Notes: a model not told the origin generated them from the sequence alone. Positions 10,226-20,437 are shown, numbered from the stretch's first letter. The stretch is 64,000 bases of DNA from an uncultured Flavobacteriales bacterium (GCA_913020155.1 CAJWBA010000004.1:1-64000); one strand, 5' to 3'. Numbers and translations: made by a program.

Positions 10226-11341
10226 TTAAGCTAAAATATTTTTTAGAGTATAGTGGGGTAGGTTGAATGCATTTGCTATCGGCTTATACACAATTTGACC
10301 ACTAATTATGTTAAGTCCTTTTGCTAGCCCCATATTAGCTTTACATGCTTTTTTCCATCCATTAGCTGCAATAACTTTAGTGTAAGGAAGAGTTACATTA
10401 TTTAAAGCTTGGGTGGAAGTGATGGGTACAGCTCCAGGAATATTGGCTACACAATAGTGTAAAATACCATCTTCAATAAAAGTTGGGTTTTCATGAGTAG
10501 TTGGAACACAGGTTTCAAAACATCCACCTTGATCAACAGCCACATCAACAAGAACAGTTCCTTTGGTCATCTCTTGAAGCATATCTTTGGTAATTAATTT
10601 TGGAGCTTTAGCTCCAGGAACCAAAATTGCTCCAATAATTAAGTCAGCTCTTTTGATAAGTCTCCGTATTGTATCCTCGGATGAAAAAAGTGGAGTTACA
10701 TTTGGGGGAAGAATTTCAGATAAATAACGGAGTCGATCCATGCTGATGTCCAAAATTGTTACTTCTGCTCCAAGCCCTGCAGCCATTTTAGCAGCTTCTG
10801 TTCCAACTATGCCACCCCCGAGGATAACAACCTTTGCAGGAGGAACTCCGGGAACACCTCCCAATAAAATGCCTTTTCCATTTTGAGGTTTTTCTAGATA
10901 TTTAGCGCCTTGTTGAACAGACATTCGACCAGCTACCTCAGACATAGGAATCAATAATGGAAGTCTTTTTAAGTGATCCTCTACCGTTTCATAGGAAATA
11001 CAAATTGCTTTGCGTGCTTGCATACTAAGTGTTAATTCTTCTGAAGAGGCAAAGTGAAAATAAGTAAAAAGAATTTGACCTTCACAAATCAAATCATATT
11101 CACTAGATAAAGGTTCTTTAACTTTTACGATCATTTCGCTTTTCCCATAAATAGATGCTGCGTCAGTTAATATTTGAGCTCCCACATCAATGTATTCTTG
11201 ATCTGTAAAACCACTGCCCAGACCTGCTGAAGTTTCGATATAAACTGAATTGAGATCTTTTACCAATTCTGAAACACTAGCCGGAGTAAGACCAACTCTA
11301 TTCTCATTATTTTTTATTTCTTTGGGCACACCTATTATCAT
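10226..11341 (-). CDS. ald: Alanine dehydrogenase
   Basis: [58 protein letters not shown]. Confidence 0.95.
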   Translation of the reverse strand: MIIGVPKEIKNNENRVGLTPASVSELVKDLNSVYIETSAGLGSGFTDQEYIDVGAQILTDAASIYGKSEMIVKVKEPLSSEYDLICEGQILFTYFHFASSEELTLSMQARKAICISYETVEDHLKRLPLLIPMSEVAGRMSVQQGAKYLEKPQNGKGILLGGVPGVPPAKVVILGGGIVGTEAAKMAAGLGAEVTILDISMDRLRYLSEILPPNVTPLFSSEDTIRRLIKRADLIIGAILVPGAKAPKLITKDMLQEMTKGTVLVDVAVDQGGCFETCVPTTHENPTFIEDGILHYCVANIPGAVPITSTQALNNVTLPYTKVIAANGWKKACKANMGLAKGLNIISGQIVYKPIANAFNLPHYTLKNILA

Positions 11342-11518
11342 AATTGTATTACGTAAATTTTCAATAAATGTACTTATTTTTTTGAATCTAAAACATTTTC
11401 AAACTACTGATTTTAAGAGCTTAATTGTCTGTTCAAGCTTTAGTATTTTTGTTCCAATACCTCAGAGGGAAACTTCTGCTTTTATTGGGTTAAGCTTTTA
11501 AAAAAAGTATCTTTGAAT

Positions 11519-11746
11519 ATGGCATTAACAAACAACGACATCTTTAAAAAACTTCGTGTAGCTCATAAGCTAAGAGACTTTGATATCATAGAGATATGTA
11601 AATTGGTAGACTTCAAAGTTTCTAAAGGAGAGTTGGGTGCATTTTTTAGAAATGAAAACCATCCAAAGTACATGGAATGCGGCGATCAAATCCTAAGAAA
11701 TTTTCTAAATGGATTAGTTATTCACTTGAGAGGACCAAAAAAGTGA
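11519..11746 (+). CDS. DUF1456/YehS-like protein, single-repeat form
   Basis: NNDIFKKLRVAHKLRDFDIIEICKLVDFKVSKGELGAFFRNENHPKYMECGDQILRNFLNGLVIHLRG; ATG at 11519. Confidence 0.7.
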   Translation: MALTNNDIFKKLRVAHKLRDFDIIEICKLVDFKVSKGELGAFFRNENHPKYMECGDQILRNFLNGLVIHLRGPKK

Positions 11747-12038
11747 TGGTTTATTCGTAAAGAAGAATTGTGATACTCCGGTTCAACTTAAAGCCATGTT
11801 AAGTAAACTTTAGCATCATCATAAAAATTATTAATTTTTATGTTTACAACTCCAATATTTGTTATTGAGTAATTTTTTTATTCGAAATTATCACATTGAT
11901 AATTCTTTCTTTTAAAGCAGTTGTTGGTTCACGTGAAATTTTACTCGATCGTATTTTTATTTTGAAATAATATTTAAACTAAAATCTCATCGCAATTAAA
12001 ACAATTTTTATTTTAGCTCTTTCAATAATTTTGTCTAA

Positions 12039-12344
12039 AAAAATATCACTTTAAAAACCGATGAAGTAAGTATTCAACAGTTTATTGGAGCTATTGAATC
12101 TGAAGACTTTGAATTGGTTGAAAATGCTTTGAAAAATAGAATAATTTCTGCAAATCAAACATTCAATGGCAAAATCTTGCTGATTTATGCACTGATCGGT
12201 GATAAAGCTGAAATGATTAATTTGTTGGTTAGATATGGAGCAAATCACAATACTCCTGCAGACGTCGGTTTAACTCTTATGGAATGTGCTGAAAAATTAG
12301 ACAAAGTTTACGCCAATGAGGAAATCATAGTCATAACCGCATAG
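12039..12344 (+). pseudogene. Ankyrin-repeat-like fragment lacking an ATG start (gene remnant, or non-ATG start)
   Basis: In-frame from the stop at 12036: ..KTDEVSIQQFIGAIESEDFELVENALKNRIISANQTFNGKILLIYALIGDKAEMINLLVRYGANHNTPADVGLTLMECAEKL; only non-ATG start codons available. Confidence 0.5.
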
Positions 12345-12862
12345 TTATTGTCGGTCTTAATTTTATCGCACACAAAACTTAAGCTCTGATAATTCCTAAT
12401 AATTAGAGAAAGTAACATCCTTTTGTTAAATTTTCAATTTGTTTGAAAACTCGAACATATCTGAGACTTTAAATATAAAATTTTATCTCGTCACAACTTT
12501 TGACTTTTTACACTTCCCAAAAGGGAACTTCTGGAGTTAAGCCATAAATAATATTACTGATCTCTTTCCAGATTTGATCTAAAAAAATTAAACGCCTTAA
12601 TTACTCAAAAATCCTATTTCATTTCAACAGAGTTCACTTCTTACTTACTTATTTTTTAGATAAAGTCTTTATGCAGTAAATATCTATCCCGCCTGTTCCA
12701 CAAGCAATCCATTACAAATTTAACTTAAACTCCATATTAGAGTAAGTATGGTAATAAAAACTTATAAACCTTTACATTTCAACACTTTCTTATACTACAA
12801 GGTTTTATCTGCACCATTTTTCATACCTTTAAAAAAGCTAAAAATATTATAAAACACCATCA

Positions 12863-15800
12863 ATGAAAACTGCTTTTTCCTTTCTGTTTTTGACTTTAAC
12901 ATTGTTTTTAAACGCCCAAGATTTTACTACAACTTGGCTCAAAGAAGCTGCCCCCCGAAACATTGGTCCTGGGGGAATGAGTGGACGAATCACGTCAATT
13001 GACGTAGTGATTTCAAACCCAAATATTATTTACGTTGGAACTGCTTCAGGTGGTTTGTGGAAATCCTCCAGTGGGGGTGTGACATGGAGTCCTATTTTTA
13101 ATGATCAAGTAACCGCTTCGGTAGGTTCTGTTGCTATTCAACAATCAAATCCAGACGTAATATGGGTTGGAACAGGAGAAGGAAATCCTAGGAATAGTCT
13201 CAATGGAGGTTATGGTATTTTTAAATCGATAAACGGAGGGAAAACATGGAAATCAATGGGATTAGAGAATACTCGTAATATTCACAGAGTAATAATTGAT
13301 CCTTCAAATCCCAATACTGTTTATGTTGCTGCAATAGGTTCTCCTTGGGGTGAGCATCCAGAACGCGGAATTTACAAAACTGTAAATGGAGGTAAGTCAT
13401 GGAAAAAAATCTTGTATGTAAATGATAAAACTGGAGCAGCGGATTTAGTTATCGATCCCAAAAACTCCAATAAATTGATAGCTGCAATGTGGGAACACAA
13501 AAGAGATCCTTGGTTTTTCAAATCTGGAGGCAAAGGTAGCGGTCTTTATGTGAGTTTTGACGGAGGTGATAATTGGTCAAAAAAAACAAAAGAAGATGGC
13601 CTTCCTGATGGAGATATGGGTAGAATAGGACTGGCGATTGCAGCCAACAAAACAAATATTATTTATGCCCTTGTTGAGGCAAAGAAAAACGCACTTTACA
13701 AATCTGAGGATGGAGGTTTCAATTGGAAAATGGTAAACAACAAGAGTGATATTGGGAATAGACCTTTTTATTACTCGGACATAGCTGTAGATCCTCAAAA
13801 TGAAAACCGAGTATTTTCTGTATTTACCTATGTTAATGTTTCACAAGACGGCGGAAAAAATTTCAGTCAATTGATGCCTGCTTATGGAGTTGATAATGGT
13901 ATTCATCCAGATCATCATGCTTGGTGGATTCACCCCAATGACGGCTCTTTTATGATCGATGGAAATGACGGTGGACTAAATATTACCAGGGATGGAGGCA
14001 AAACATGGCGCTTTATCGGAAATATTCCAGTAGCTCAATTTTATCATATTAGTATAGATAATGAATACCCATACAATGTTTATGGTGGGATGCAAGATAA
14101 TGGCTCTTGGAGGGGGCCTGCTTATGTGTGGAAAGTGCAAGGAATCAGAAATTCTTATTGGCAAGAAATCGCATTTGGAGATGGTTTTGATGTTGTCCCA
14201 GATCGAGACGATTCTCGATACGGCTATGCAATGAGTCAACAAGGATACGTTTCTCGTTATGATTGGAAAACAGGAAATAATTACATTGTACGTCCAACCC
14301 ACCCGGATCCAGATACAAAACTCAGATTCAATTGGAATGCAGCAATTGGTCAAGATCCTTTTGACAATAGCACAGTTTATTTTGGAAGTCAATTTGTACA
14401 TAAAAGCAATGATAAAGGATTGACATGGTCAGTGATTTCATCCGATTTGACAACTAATGATCCCCAAAAACAAAAACAAAGTGAAAGTGGAGGACTAACA
14501 TTAGATGCAACAGGTGCAGAAAATTACTGTACTCTTTTAGTTATCGAACCCTCACCTGTTGAAAAAAACATGTTGTGGGTAGCATCAGATGATGGACGTG
14601 TGCATTTTACTCAAGATGGCGGAGATTCTTGGAATGAAGTGACAAAAAATATTAAAGGTATTCCAAAAGGAAGCTGGATAACCCAAATAAAAGCATCTCA
14701 TAATAACAAAGGAGAAGCACTACTGGTGGCTAATGATTACAGAAGATTTAATTTTAAACCCTATGCATACAGAACAGTTAATTATGGTAAAACTTGGGAG
14801 CGGATTGTTGATCAATCAGATGCCAAGAGTTATGCGTTGAGTATTATTGAGGACACTGTCAACCCAAATCTAATGTTTTTAGGAACCGATGATGGCCTTT
14901 ATCTTTCTTTAAATGCAGGAAAAAAATGGGATAAGTTTGACCCAGAGGTATTTCCAACAGTATCAGTCAAGGATTTGGTAATTCAACCTCGAGAACAAGA
15001 TCTGATTGTCGGGACCTTTGGAAGAGCAGCATGGGTACTTGATGATATTAGACCCCTAAGGGCTTTGGCTTTAAAACCAGATTTAGTTTCCAAAAAAGTT
15101 CACCTTTTTGAGCCACCTACGGCTTATTTGGCAGCATACCAACAACCAACCGGGAGTCGTTTTGGAGCAGATGCAATGTATCAGGGAACAAACCGAAAAT
15201 ACGGAGCAATGATGACCTATTATGTGAATCCACCTTCTGAAGAAGATTCAGACCAAAAAAAAAATAAAGAAGAAGAGGAGGTTAAGGAGAAAGCAATAAA
15301 GGATTCACTTACACTTACAATTTATGATGGAGACCGCTTGATTAGAACATTAAAGAAAAAATTGCCCAAGAAAAAAGGGCTTTATCGTTGGTATTGGTAT
15401 TTAAACGAGAAAGGGTTCCCAAGACCAAGAAGAGAGCCTAGAAAATCAAAAACAGAACCTTCAGGTGTTTCCATTAAACCAGGGACTTACCGAATAGTAT
15501 TGGAATATGGAGCAGATCAAAACGAACAACAGATTGTTGTAAAATCAGATCCAAGAATTCAAGATTACCCTGAAAATACAGAATCTGTTTATGACACATC
15601 AAAAAAACTAGAGGGTTTTATGGCAAAAGCGACTGAATCTGTAAAACAGCTTATTGAGAGTAAACAAGTTCTTATGGATTACCAAAAGCTTTTTAAAGAA
15701 AATAAAACAGAATCTGTAAAGGAGCTGACTAAAGAAATGAAAACTCAAATAAAAGCATTGGATTCTCTAATATCACTTTACATTGGAAAAAAGGATAAGC

Positions 15801-16054
15801 GCCAAGGAATTATTCGTAATCCAGAGAGCACCGTTATGACTAGAATGAGCACCGCATCCCGGTACATTAGAAGTCGTAAGCAAGGAATTACTTCAACCGA
15901 GGAAAAACTACTTCAACATGCAAAGGATGAACTAGAAATTGCACTTGAAAAAACGAATACGTATTACAAAAAGGTTTGGCCTTCTTTAAGAGCTCAAATT
16001 GAAGATTTAGATTCTTCCCGTTTCAAGGAAGTGAAACTAATTGATTTAGATTAG
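12863..16054 (+). CDS. Large secreted BNR/sortilin-like beta-propeller protein (WD40/YVTN/BNR-like repeats)
   Basis: Signal peptide; repeated Asp-box-like motifs (GGLWKSSSGGVTW, SINGGKTWKS, SFDGGDNWSK, TRDGGKTWRF, TQDGGDSWNE). Confidence 0.88.
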   Translation: MKTAFSFLFLTLTLFLNAQDFTTTWLKEAAPRNIGPGGMSGRITSIDVVISNPNIIYVGTASGGLWKSSSGGVTWSPIFNDQVTASVGSVAIQQSNPDVIWVGTGEGNPRNSLNGGYGIFKSINGGKTWKSMGLENTRNIHRVIIDPSNPNTVYVAAIGSPWGEHPERGIYKTVNGGKSWKKILYVNDKTGAADLVIDPKNSNKLIAAMWEHKRDPWFFKSGGKGSGLYVSFDGGDNWSKKTKEDGLPDGDMGRIGLAIAANKTNIIYALVEAKKNALYKSEDGGFNWKMVNNKSDIGNRPFYYSDIAVDPQNENRVFSVFTYVNVSQDGGKNFSQLMPAYGVDNGIHPDHHAWWIHPNDGSFMIDGNDGGLNITRDGGKTWRFIGNIPVAQFYHISIDNEYPYNVYGGMQDNGSWRGPAYVWKVQGIRNSYWQEIAFGDGFDVVPDRDDSRYGYAMSQQGYVSRYDWKTGNNYIVRPTHPDPDTKLRFNWNAAIGQDPFDNSTVYFGSQFVHKSNDKGLTWSVISSDLTTNDPQKQKQSESGGLTLDATGAENYCTLLVIEPSPVEKNMLWVASDDGRVHFTQDGGDSWNEVTKNIKGIPKGSWITQIKASHNNKGEALLVANDYRRFNFKPYAYRTVNYGKTWERIVDQSDAKSYALSIIEDTVNPNLMFLGTDDGLYLSLNAGKKWDKFDPEVFPTVSVKDLVIQPREQDLIVGTFGRAAWVLDDIRPLRALALKPDLVSKKVHLFEPPTAYLAAYQQPTGSRFGADAMYQGTNRKYGAMMTYYVNPPSEEDSDQKKNKEEEEVKEKAIKDSLTLTIYDGDRLIRTLKKKLPKKKGLYRWYWYLNEKGFPRPRREPRKSKTEPSGVSIKPGTYRIVLEYGADQNEQQIVVKSDPRIQDYPENTESVYDTSKKLEGFMAKATESVKQLIESKQVLMDYQKLFKENKTESVKELTKEMKTQIKALDSLISLYIGKKDKRQGIIRNPESTVMTRMSTASRYIRSRKQGITSTEEKLLQHAKDELEIALEKTNTYYKKVWPSLRAQIEDLDSSRFKEVKLIDLD

Positions 16055-16055
16055 A

Positions 16056-17345
16056 TTACAAATAATTTTTAAGAACTTCCAAAGCGATTCCTCGAGATCC
16101 CTTGATGAAAATGGTTTTGTTTTGGTAGTTGGTTTTCTTTAGATATAAGATTACTTTATCAGTGGTCAAAAACTTTTTGAGATTTATAGCTGTAGAATTT
16201 GTTTTTTTGAATTCAGGTCCCACCAGAAGGATCTGATCAATTTTTTTGGATTCAATAAAATCAACGATTTCTTGATGCTCCTGTTCTGAGAAATTACCTA
16301 ATTCTAGCATATCCCCTAGAATTAATAGTCGACCCTCTTTTTCGGTTTCTAGGAACGATTCAAGAGCAGCTCTCATACTGCTGGGATTTGCATTGTATGC
16401 ATCAAGAACCAAAGTATTGGAATCTGTTTCACACCATTGTGAACGATTGTTAGTGGGGATATACTTTTCGATCCCCTTTTTGATTTTTTCTATAGAAACT
16501 TTAAAATAAAAGCCAAAGGCAGCAGCAGCAGCAATATTGGTAAAATTAAAATTTCCTTTTAGCCCGCTTTTTATTTCCATTCCATCAACTTCAATACTTA
16601 TGTTTTTATGGAGTCTTAAGGTTTTATTTTTAATATGCAGATCAACTTTATTTGACTGTCCAAAAGAAAAAGTTTTTTGTTTTTTTGTAAGATTTGATTG
16701 CTTCTTGTCTTCTTTGTTAATTAGAGCAGTACCTTTATTTTTTTTAAGAAAATGGTAAATTTCTGATTTCCCATTGATAACGCCTTCAAGACTTCCAAAT
16801 CCCTCTAAGTGAGCTTTTCCAAAGTTAGTGATGTAGCCCAATGTAGGTTGAGCCAATTCACACAAAAAAGCAATTTCTTCAAGATGATTTGCTCCCATTT
16901 CAATCAGTGCAACTTGCGTCTTAGATGAGATGTTTAAGAGGGTTAGTGGAACACCAATATGATTATTTAAATTATCTGCTGTAGAAGTGGTTTTGTATTG
17001 TTGAGATAAAACGCTATTGACAAGTTCTTTGGTTGTTGTTTTTCCATTTGACCCTGTGAGCCCAATTACAGGAATAGAAAACTTGATTCGATGGTAATGA
17101 GCCAATTCTTGTAGGCTTTTTAGACTGTCTTGAACTAATAAATAAGATCGGTTATTTTTTTGATGTTTTGGATCATCAATTACTACAAACATAGCACCTT
17201 TTGTAAGTGCTTCCTCCGCAAATGTATTTCCATCAAAATTCTCTCCTTTTAAGCAAAAGAAAAAACACCCTTTTTTGATTTTTCGTGTATCTGTAGCTAC
17301 ACCAGTGGAGCAGAGGAAATAAGCATAAAGTTCTTCTATTTGCAT
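16056..17345 (-). CDS. murF: UDP-N-acetylmuramoyl-tripeptide--D-alanyl-D-alanine ligase
   Basis: [59 protein letters not shown]; start moved to MQIEELYAYF because 17369 lies inside a hairpin. Confidence 0.93.
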   Translation of the reverse strand: MQIEELYAYFLCSTGVATDTRKIKKGCFFFCLKGENFDGNTFAEEALTKGAMFVVIDDPKHQKNNRSYLLVQDSLKSLQELAHYHRIKFSIPVIGLTGSNGKTTTKELVNSVLSQQYKTTSTADNLNNHIGVPLTLLNISSKTQVALIEMGANHLEEIAFLCELAQPTLGYITNFGKAHLEGFGSLEGVINGKSEIYHFLKKNKGTALINKEDKKQSNLTKKQKTFSFGQSNKVDLHIKNKTLRLHKNISIEVDGMEIKSGLKGNFNFTNIAAAAAFGFYFKVSIEKIKKGIEKYIPTNNRSQWCETDSNTLVLDAYNANPSSMRAALESFLETEKEGRLLILGDMLELGNFSEQEHQEIVDFIESKKIDQILLVGPEFKKTNSTAINLKKFLTTDKVILYLKKTNYQNKTIFIKGSRGIALEVLKNYL

Positions 17346-17348
17346 AAA

Positions 17349-17379
17349 TAAAAAAAGGCATTTGAACAATGCCTTTTAA
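17349..17379 (-). terminator. Intrinsic terminator-like hairpin between gldJ and murF
   Basis: AAAAGGCATT-TGAAC-AATGCCTTTT: perfect 10-bp stem, 5-nt loop, followed by a T-tract on the minus strand. Confidence 0.8.
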
Positions 17380-17384
17380 ATGAA

Positions 17385-19061
17385 TTAACCTTTTCGCTTG
17401 TGTCGAGCTGTTTTCTTGACCTTGCTTTTTGATCCTAATCGAGACATTGCACATCGAAAGCCGATGTAATCTGTTGCAATGTATTGTGGTAAATATCTTC
17501 TTTGAGCAGGATCAAGCCAGTAAGCCCTATCTTTCCATGAACCTCCTTTGTAAACGCGAACTTCGTCAGTAATTAATGAAGTTCTTTTTGAAGACTTATC
17601 TTTTGTACGCACCAAATTACCTTCCTCATCCATTCTAATTTTAGGATGTGTGGGTGCATCATACATTGCACTGGATTCTGGACGTGCATCTGAATCTTCA
17701 TCATCATCTCCAAAGCGAGCAAACAACCTTGTGGATTCAATATCACCATCTCTAAAGTTTCTGTTATCACTTTCAGTGAAGTTTTGTCTCAAAAAAGTTT
17801 CTTCTTCATCAACACTGATTTTTTCTAGTTGACCTGGAAGTCTTTTAAGAAGAACTTTTCCATTGGGTAGCGTATCGTATACCAATTGATCGGGAGAAAT
17901 AACTTGTGCTCTTCCGTCTTCGTCAATAACGTCTTTTAGGTAAACATTACCCCTGTAGTAATTAAAGTCACTTGCTTCATCATCAACTATCGGTCGATAT
18001 ACATCTCCAACCCATTCGGCAACGTTTCCTGCCATATCATAGATTCCAAAGTCATTAGGAGGATATGCTTTTACTTGTATTGTAATATCTGCTCCATCAT
18101 CTGACCAGCCAGCGATTCCACCGTAGTCCCCTTTTCCAAGTTTAAAGTTTGCTAATTGATCTCCTTCAGATCTTCTTTCTTCTGAACGAGTGTATTCTCC
18201 TGACCAAGGGTATTTTTTCTTTCCTCTGTATGCATTGTATTCCCGATCTCCAACTAGCGCTAATGCAGCATATTCCCATTCGGTTTCGGTAGGAAGCCTG
18301 TATGAAGGTAGGAGGATTCCTTTATCTACTCCAGCATACACATTAACTTCAGTTGTATCTTTTTGAATACGACCATTTTTTCCAACTAAACTATCTATTT
18401 TTCCGCCATAAGTAGTTTCAGGTCTTTTTAAATATGCTCCAGTACTGAATGTGCTGTTGGCATCAACTTCTGAGTAACGAACATCATCTTGGATGTAAGC
18501 TTCACGTTCTAAGATGTATTCATTAACACGGTCTGTTCTCCATTCTGCAAATTGTACAGCTTGAAGCCAATTGACCCCAACTACTGGATATTCAGCATAT
18601 GCCGGATGACGTAGATAGTTTGAAGTTAATTCTTCAACATACCCCAACTGATTTCTCCAAACCAGCGTATCGGGTAGAGAACCATTGTATAATTGTTTAA
18701 ATTGTCTTTGATCTTGAGGAAAAACAAGTGTAATCCAATCTAAATATTCCAAATACATTAAATTGGTAACTTCTGTTTCGTCAATATAAAAAGACATAAC
18801 GTGTTGTTTGTTTGGAGTATTATTCCAATCGTGCATAACGTCGTCTTGTACTTGTCCTTTGGTAAAAGTACCTCCTTCAACAAAAACCAGTCCGGGACCA
18901 GTTTCTTGATCTTCAAATTCTACATTATACTGAAAGCCACCTTTTTTGGAATTGATGTCCCAGCCTGTTGCTCTGGATTGGTTATTCTTTCCACACGAAG
19001 TAAGAATCAAAGCTGTGAAAACTAAAAGGATGATACTTTTTAATAATAGTTTAATTCTCAT
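17385..19061 (-). CDS. gldJ: Gliding motility lipoprotein GldJ (SUMF1/FGE-sulfatase-like domain)
   Basis: Lipobox LILTSCGK; GLVFVEGGTFTKGQ, YIDETEVTNLMYLEYL, YRLPTETEWEYAAL, YKGGSWKDRAYWLDPAQRRYLPQYIATDYIGFRCAMS. Confidence 0.93.
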   Translation of the reverse strand: MRIKLLLKSIILLVFTALILTSCGKNNQSRATGWDINSKKGGFQYNVEFEDQETGPGLVFVEGGTFTKGQVQDDVMHDWNNTPNKQHVMSFYIDETEVTNLMYLEYLDWITLVFPQDQRQFKQLYNGSLPDTLVWRNQLGYVEELTSNYLRHPAYAEYPVVGVNWLQAVQFAEWRTDRVNEYILEREAYIQDDVRYSEVDANSTFSTGAYLKRPETTYGGKIDSLVGKNGRIQKDTTEVNVYAGVDKGILLPSYRLPTETEWEYAALALVGDREYNAYRGKKKYPWSGEYTRSEERRSEGDQLANFKLGKGDYGGIAGWSDDGADITIQVKAYPPNDFGIYDMAGNVAEWVGDVYRPIVDDEASDFNYYRGNVYLKDVIDEDGRAQVISPDQLVYDTLPNGKVLLKRLPGQLEKISVDEEETFLRQNFTESDNRNFRDGDIESTRLFARFGDDDEDSDARPESSAMYDAPTHPKIRMDEEGNLVRTKDKSSKRTSLITDEVRVYKGGSWKDRAYWLDPAQRRYLPQYIATDYIGFRCAMSRLGSKSKVKKTARHKRKG

Positions 19062-19264
19062 AATTTTATAAAAGTAATGTTTTTACTTATAGGTTGCAAT
19101 ATACAAAATCTGTAGCTTAACTCCGTTTTAATAGGAATATAGAACCAGATTATAAATTAATAACGTACATTTTTTTGGATTATTATCCACATCCCATTCC
19201 TTATTTAAATTTGTAAGAAACAAGTACACAAGATTTTTAAATTTAATACGTTAATATTAATACC

Positions 19265-20437
19265 ATGTGCAACATCAAACATAATATTGGCGTGTTTATC
19301 GTACTGATTTTTTCACTCTTCACAGGTAAATTAACAGCACAAGAAAAAATTATCACAACTGGGGTGCCTTTTTTACTTATTACACCTGATGCTAGGGCAG
19401 CAGCAATGGGAGAACAAGGAGTAGCAACTTCTGTAGATGCTTTTTCACAACAATGGAACCCTTCGAAATATGTTTTTTCTGAACAGAAATCTGGATTTGG
19501 AATTAGCTACACTCCCTATCTAAGTAAATTGGTAAATGATATTTTTTTAGCCAACATTACTTATTTTAATAAAAATACGGATAGAAGCGCATGGGCAATG
19601 AGTTTAAAATATTTTAGTTTAGGCGATATTGTTCTAAATGATTTGGTCGCCGGAACAATCATTGAACAAGGAATAGAACGCCCAAACGAGCTTACTTTAG
19701 ATTTTTCCTATTCTCTTTTACTAAACACAAAATATTCCATGGCTGTAGCTGCACGATTTATTCGTTCAGATTTAAAGATTTCTTCGGACTTAGATGCTAC
19801 TTCTGCAAATACTTTGGGTGTTGATATAGCCGGTTTTTATAAGAGTGATTTATTTGATTTTTCGAAAAAGAAAGCACGATTAAGAATGGGGTTTAACATT
19901 TCAAACATTGGCCCCCGACTAAAGTATGATGAAGGAGGACAAAAAAACTTTATTCCCACAAACCTTAAAGTAGGGTCAGGATTAAACCTTCATCTTGATT
20001 CAAACAATAAAATTTCACTCAACCTAGAATTCAATAAGTTGTTGGTTCCTTCTCCAGTTCCTGTCATAAATGAAAATACTGGAGAAATAGATCGATATGA
20101 GCAACCAGACATTAGTTTTTTGTCAGGTATATTTGAGTCGTTTAGTGATGCGGAAGATGGCTACACGGAAGAATTAAAAGAAATAACTTGGGGTATCGGA
20201 TCTGAATACAACTTTCGGGATGCTTTTGCTCTAAGGGGAGGATATTTCAATGAAAGTCTAGAGAAAGGATCTCGACGATATTTTACTCTAGGCACAGGTT
20301 TTTCTCTGAATTTTGCTGATATTGATATTTCTTATCTTTTCTCAACTTCAAGGGTTAGGAATCCATTAGAAAACACGCTACGTTTTTCCATAACTTTTAA
20401 TATGGATAATTCACAACTTGCGGATCTAGAGGACTAA
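19265..20437 (+). CDS. porV: Type IX secretion outer-membrane protein PorV (LptO)
   Basis: ITTGVPFLLITPDARAAAMGEQGVATSVDAFSQQWNPSKYVF, C-terminal beta-barrel; beside gldJ. Confidence 0.9.
   Translation: MCNIKHNIGVFIVLIFSLFTGKLTAQEKIITTGVPFLLITPDARAAAMGEQGVATSVDAFSQQWNPSKYVFSEQKSGFGISYTPYLSKLVNDIFLANITYFNKNTDRSAWAMSLKYFSLGDIVLNDLVAGTIIEQGIERPNELTLDFSYSLLLNTKYSMAVAARFIRSDLKISSDLDATSANTLGVDIAGFYKSDLFDFSKKKARLRMGFNISNIGPRLKYDEGGQKNFIPTNLKVGSGLNLHLDSNNKISLNLEFNKLLVPSPVPVINENTGEIDRYEQPDISFLSGIFESFSDAEDGYTEELKEITWGIGSEYNFRDAFALRGGYFNESLEKGSRRYFTLGTGFSLNFADIDISYLFSTSRVRNPLENTLRFSITFNMDNSQLADLED

Noticed and set aside
12510-12600. Minus-strand reading RLIFLDQIWKEISNIIYGLTPEVPFWEV*
   Set aside because: Short open stretch in the ORF-poor gap with no recognisable family; noted only as a target for BLASTX.
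12690-12730. Minus-strand reading IACGTGGIDIYCIKTLSKK* resembling a methyltransferase glycine-rich motif
   Set aside because: Only ~19 codons with no supporting flanking similarity; too short to call a remnant.
13976-14401. 141 aa antisense ORF inside the BNR protein gene
   Set aside because: Opposite a well-supported CDS, Ile/Cys/Trp-rich translation typical of antisense coding sequence, no domain signature.
19183-19191. Perfect DnaA-box 9-mer TTATCCACA upstream of porV
   Set aside because: Single isolated copy; a 9-mer match by chance in 64 kb is plausible, and there is no cluster or dnaA/dnaN gene to suggest an origin.
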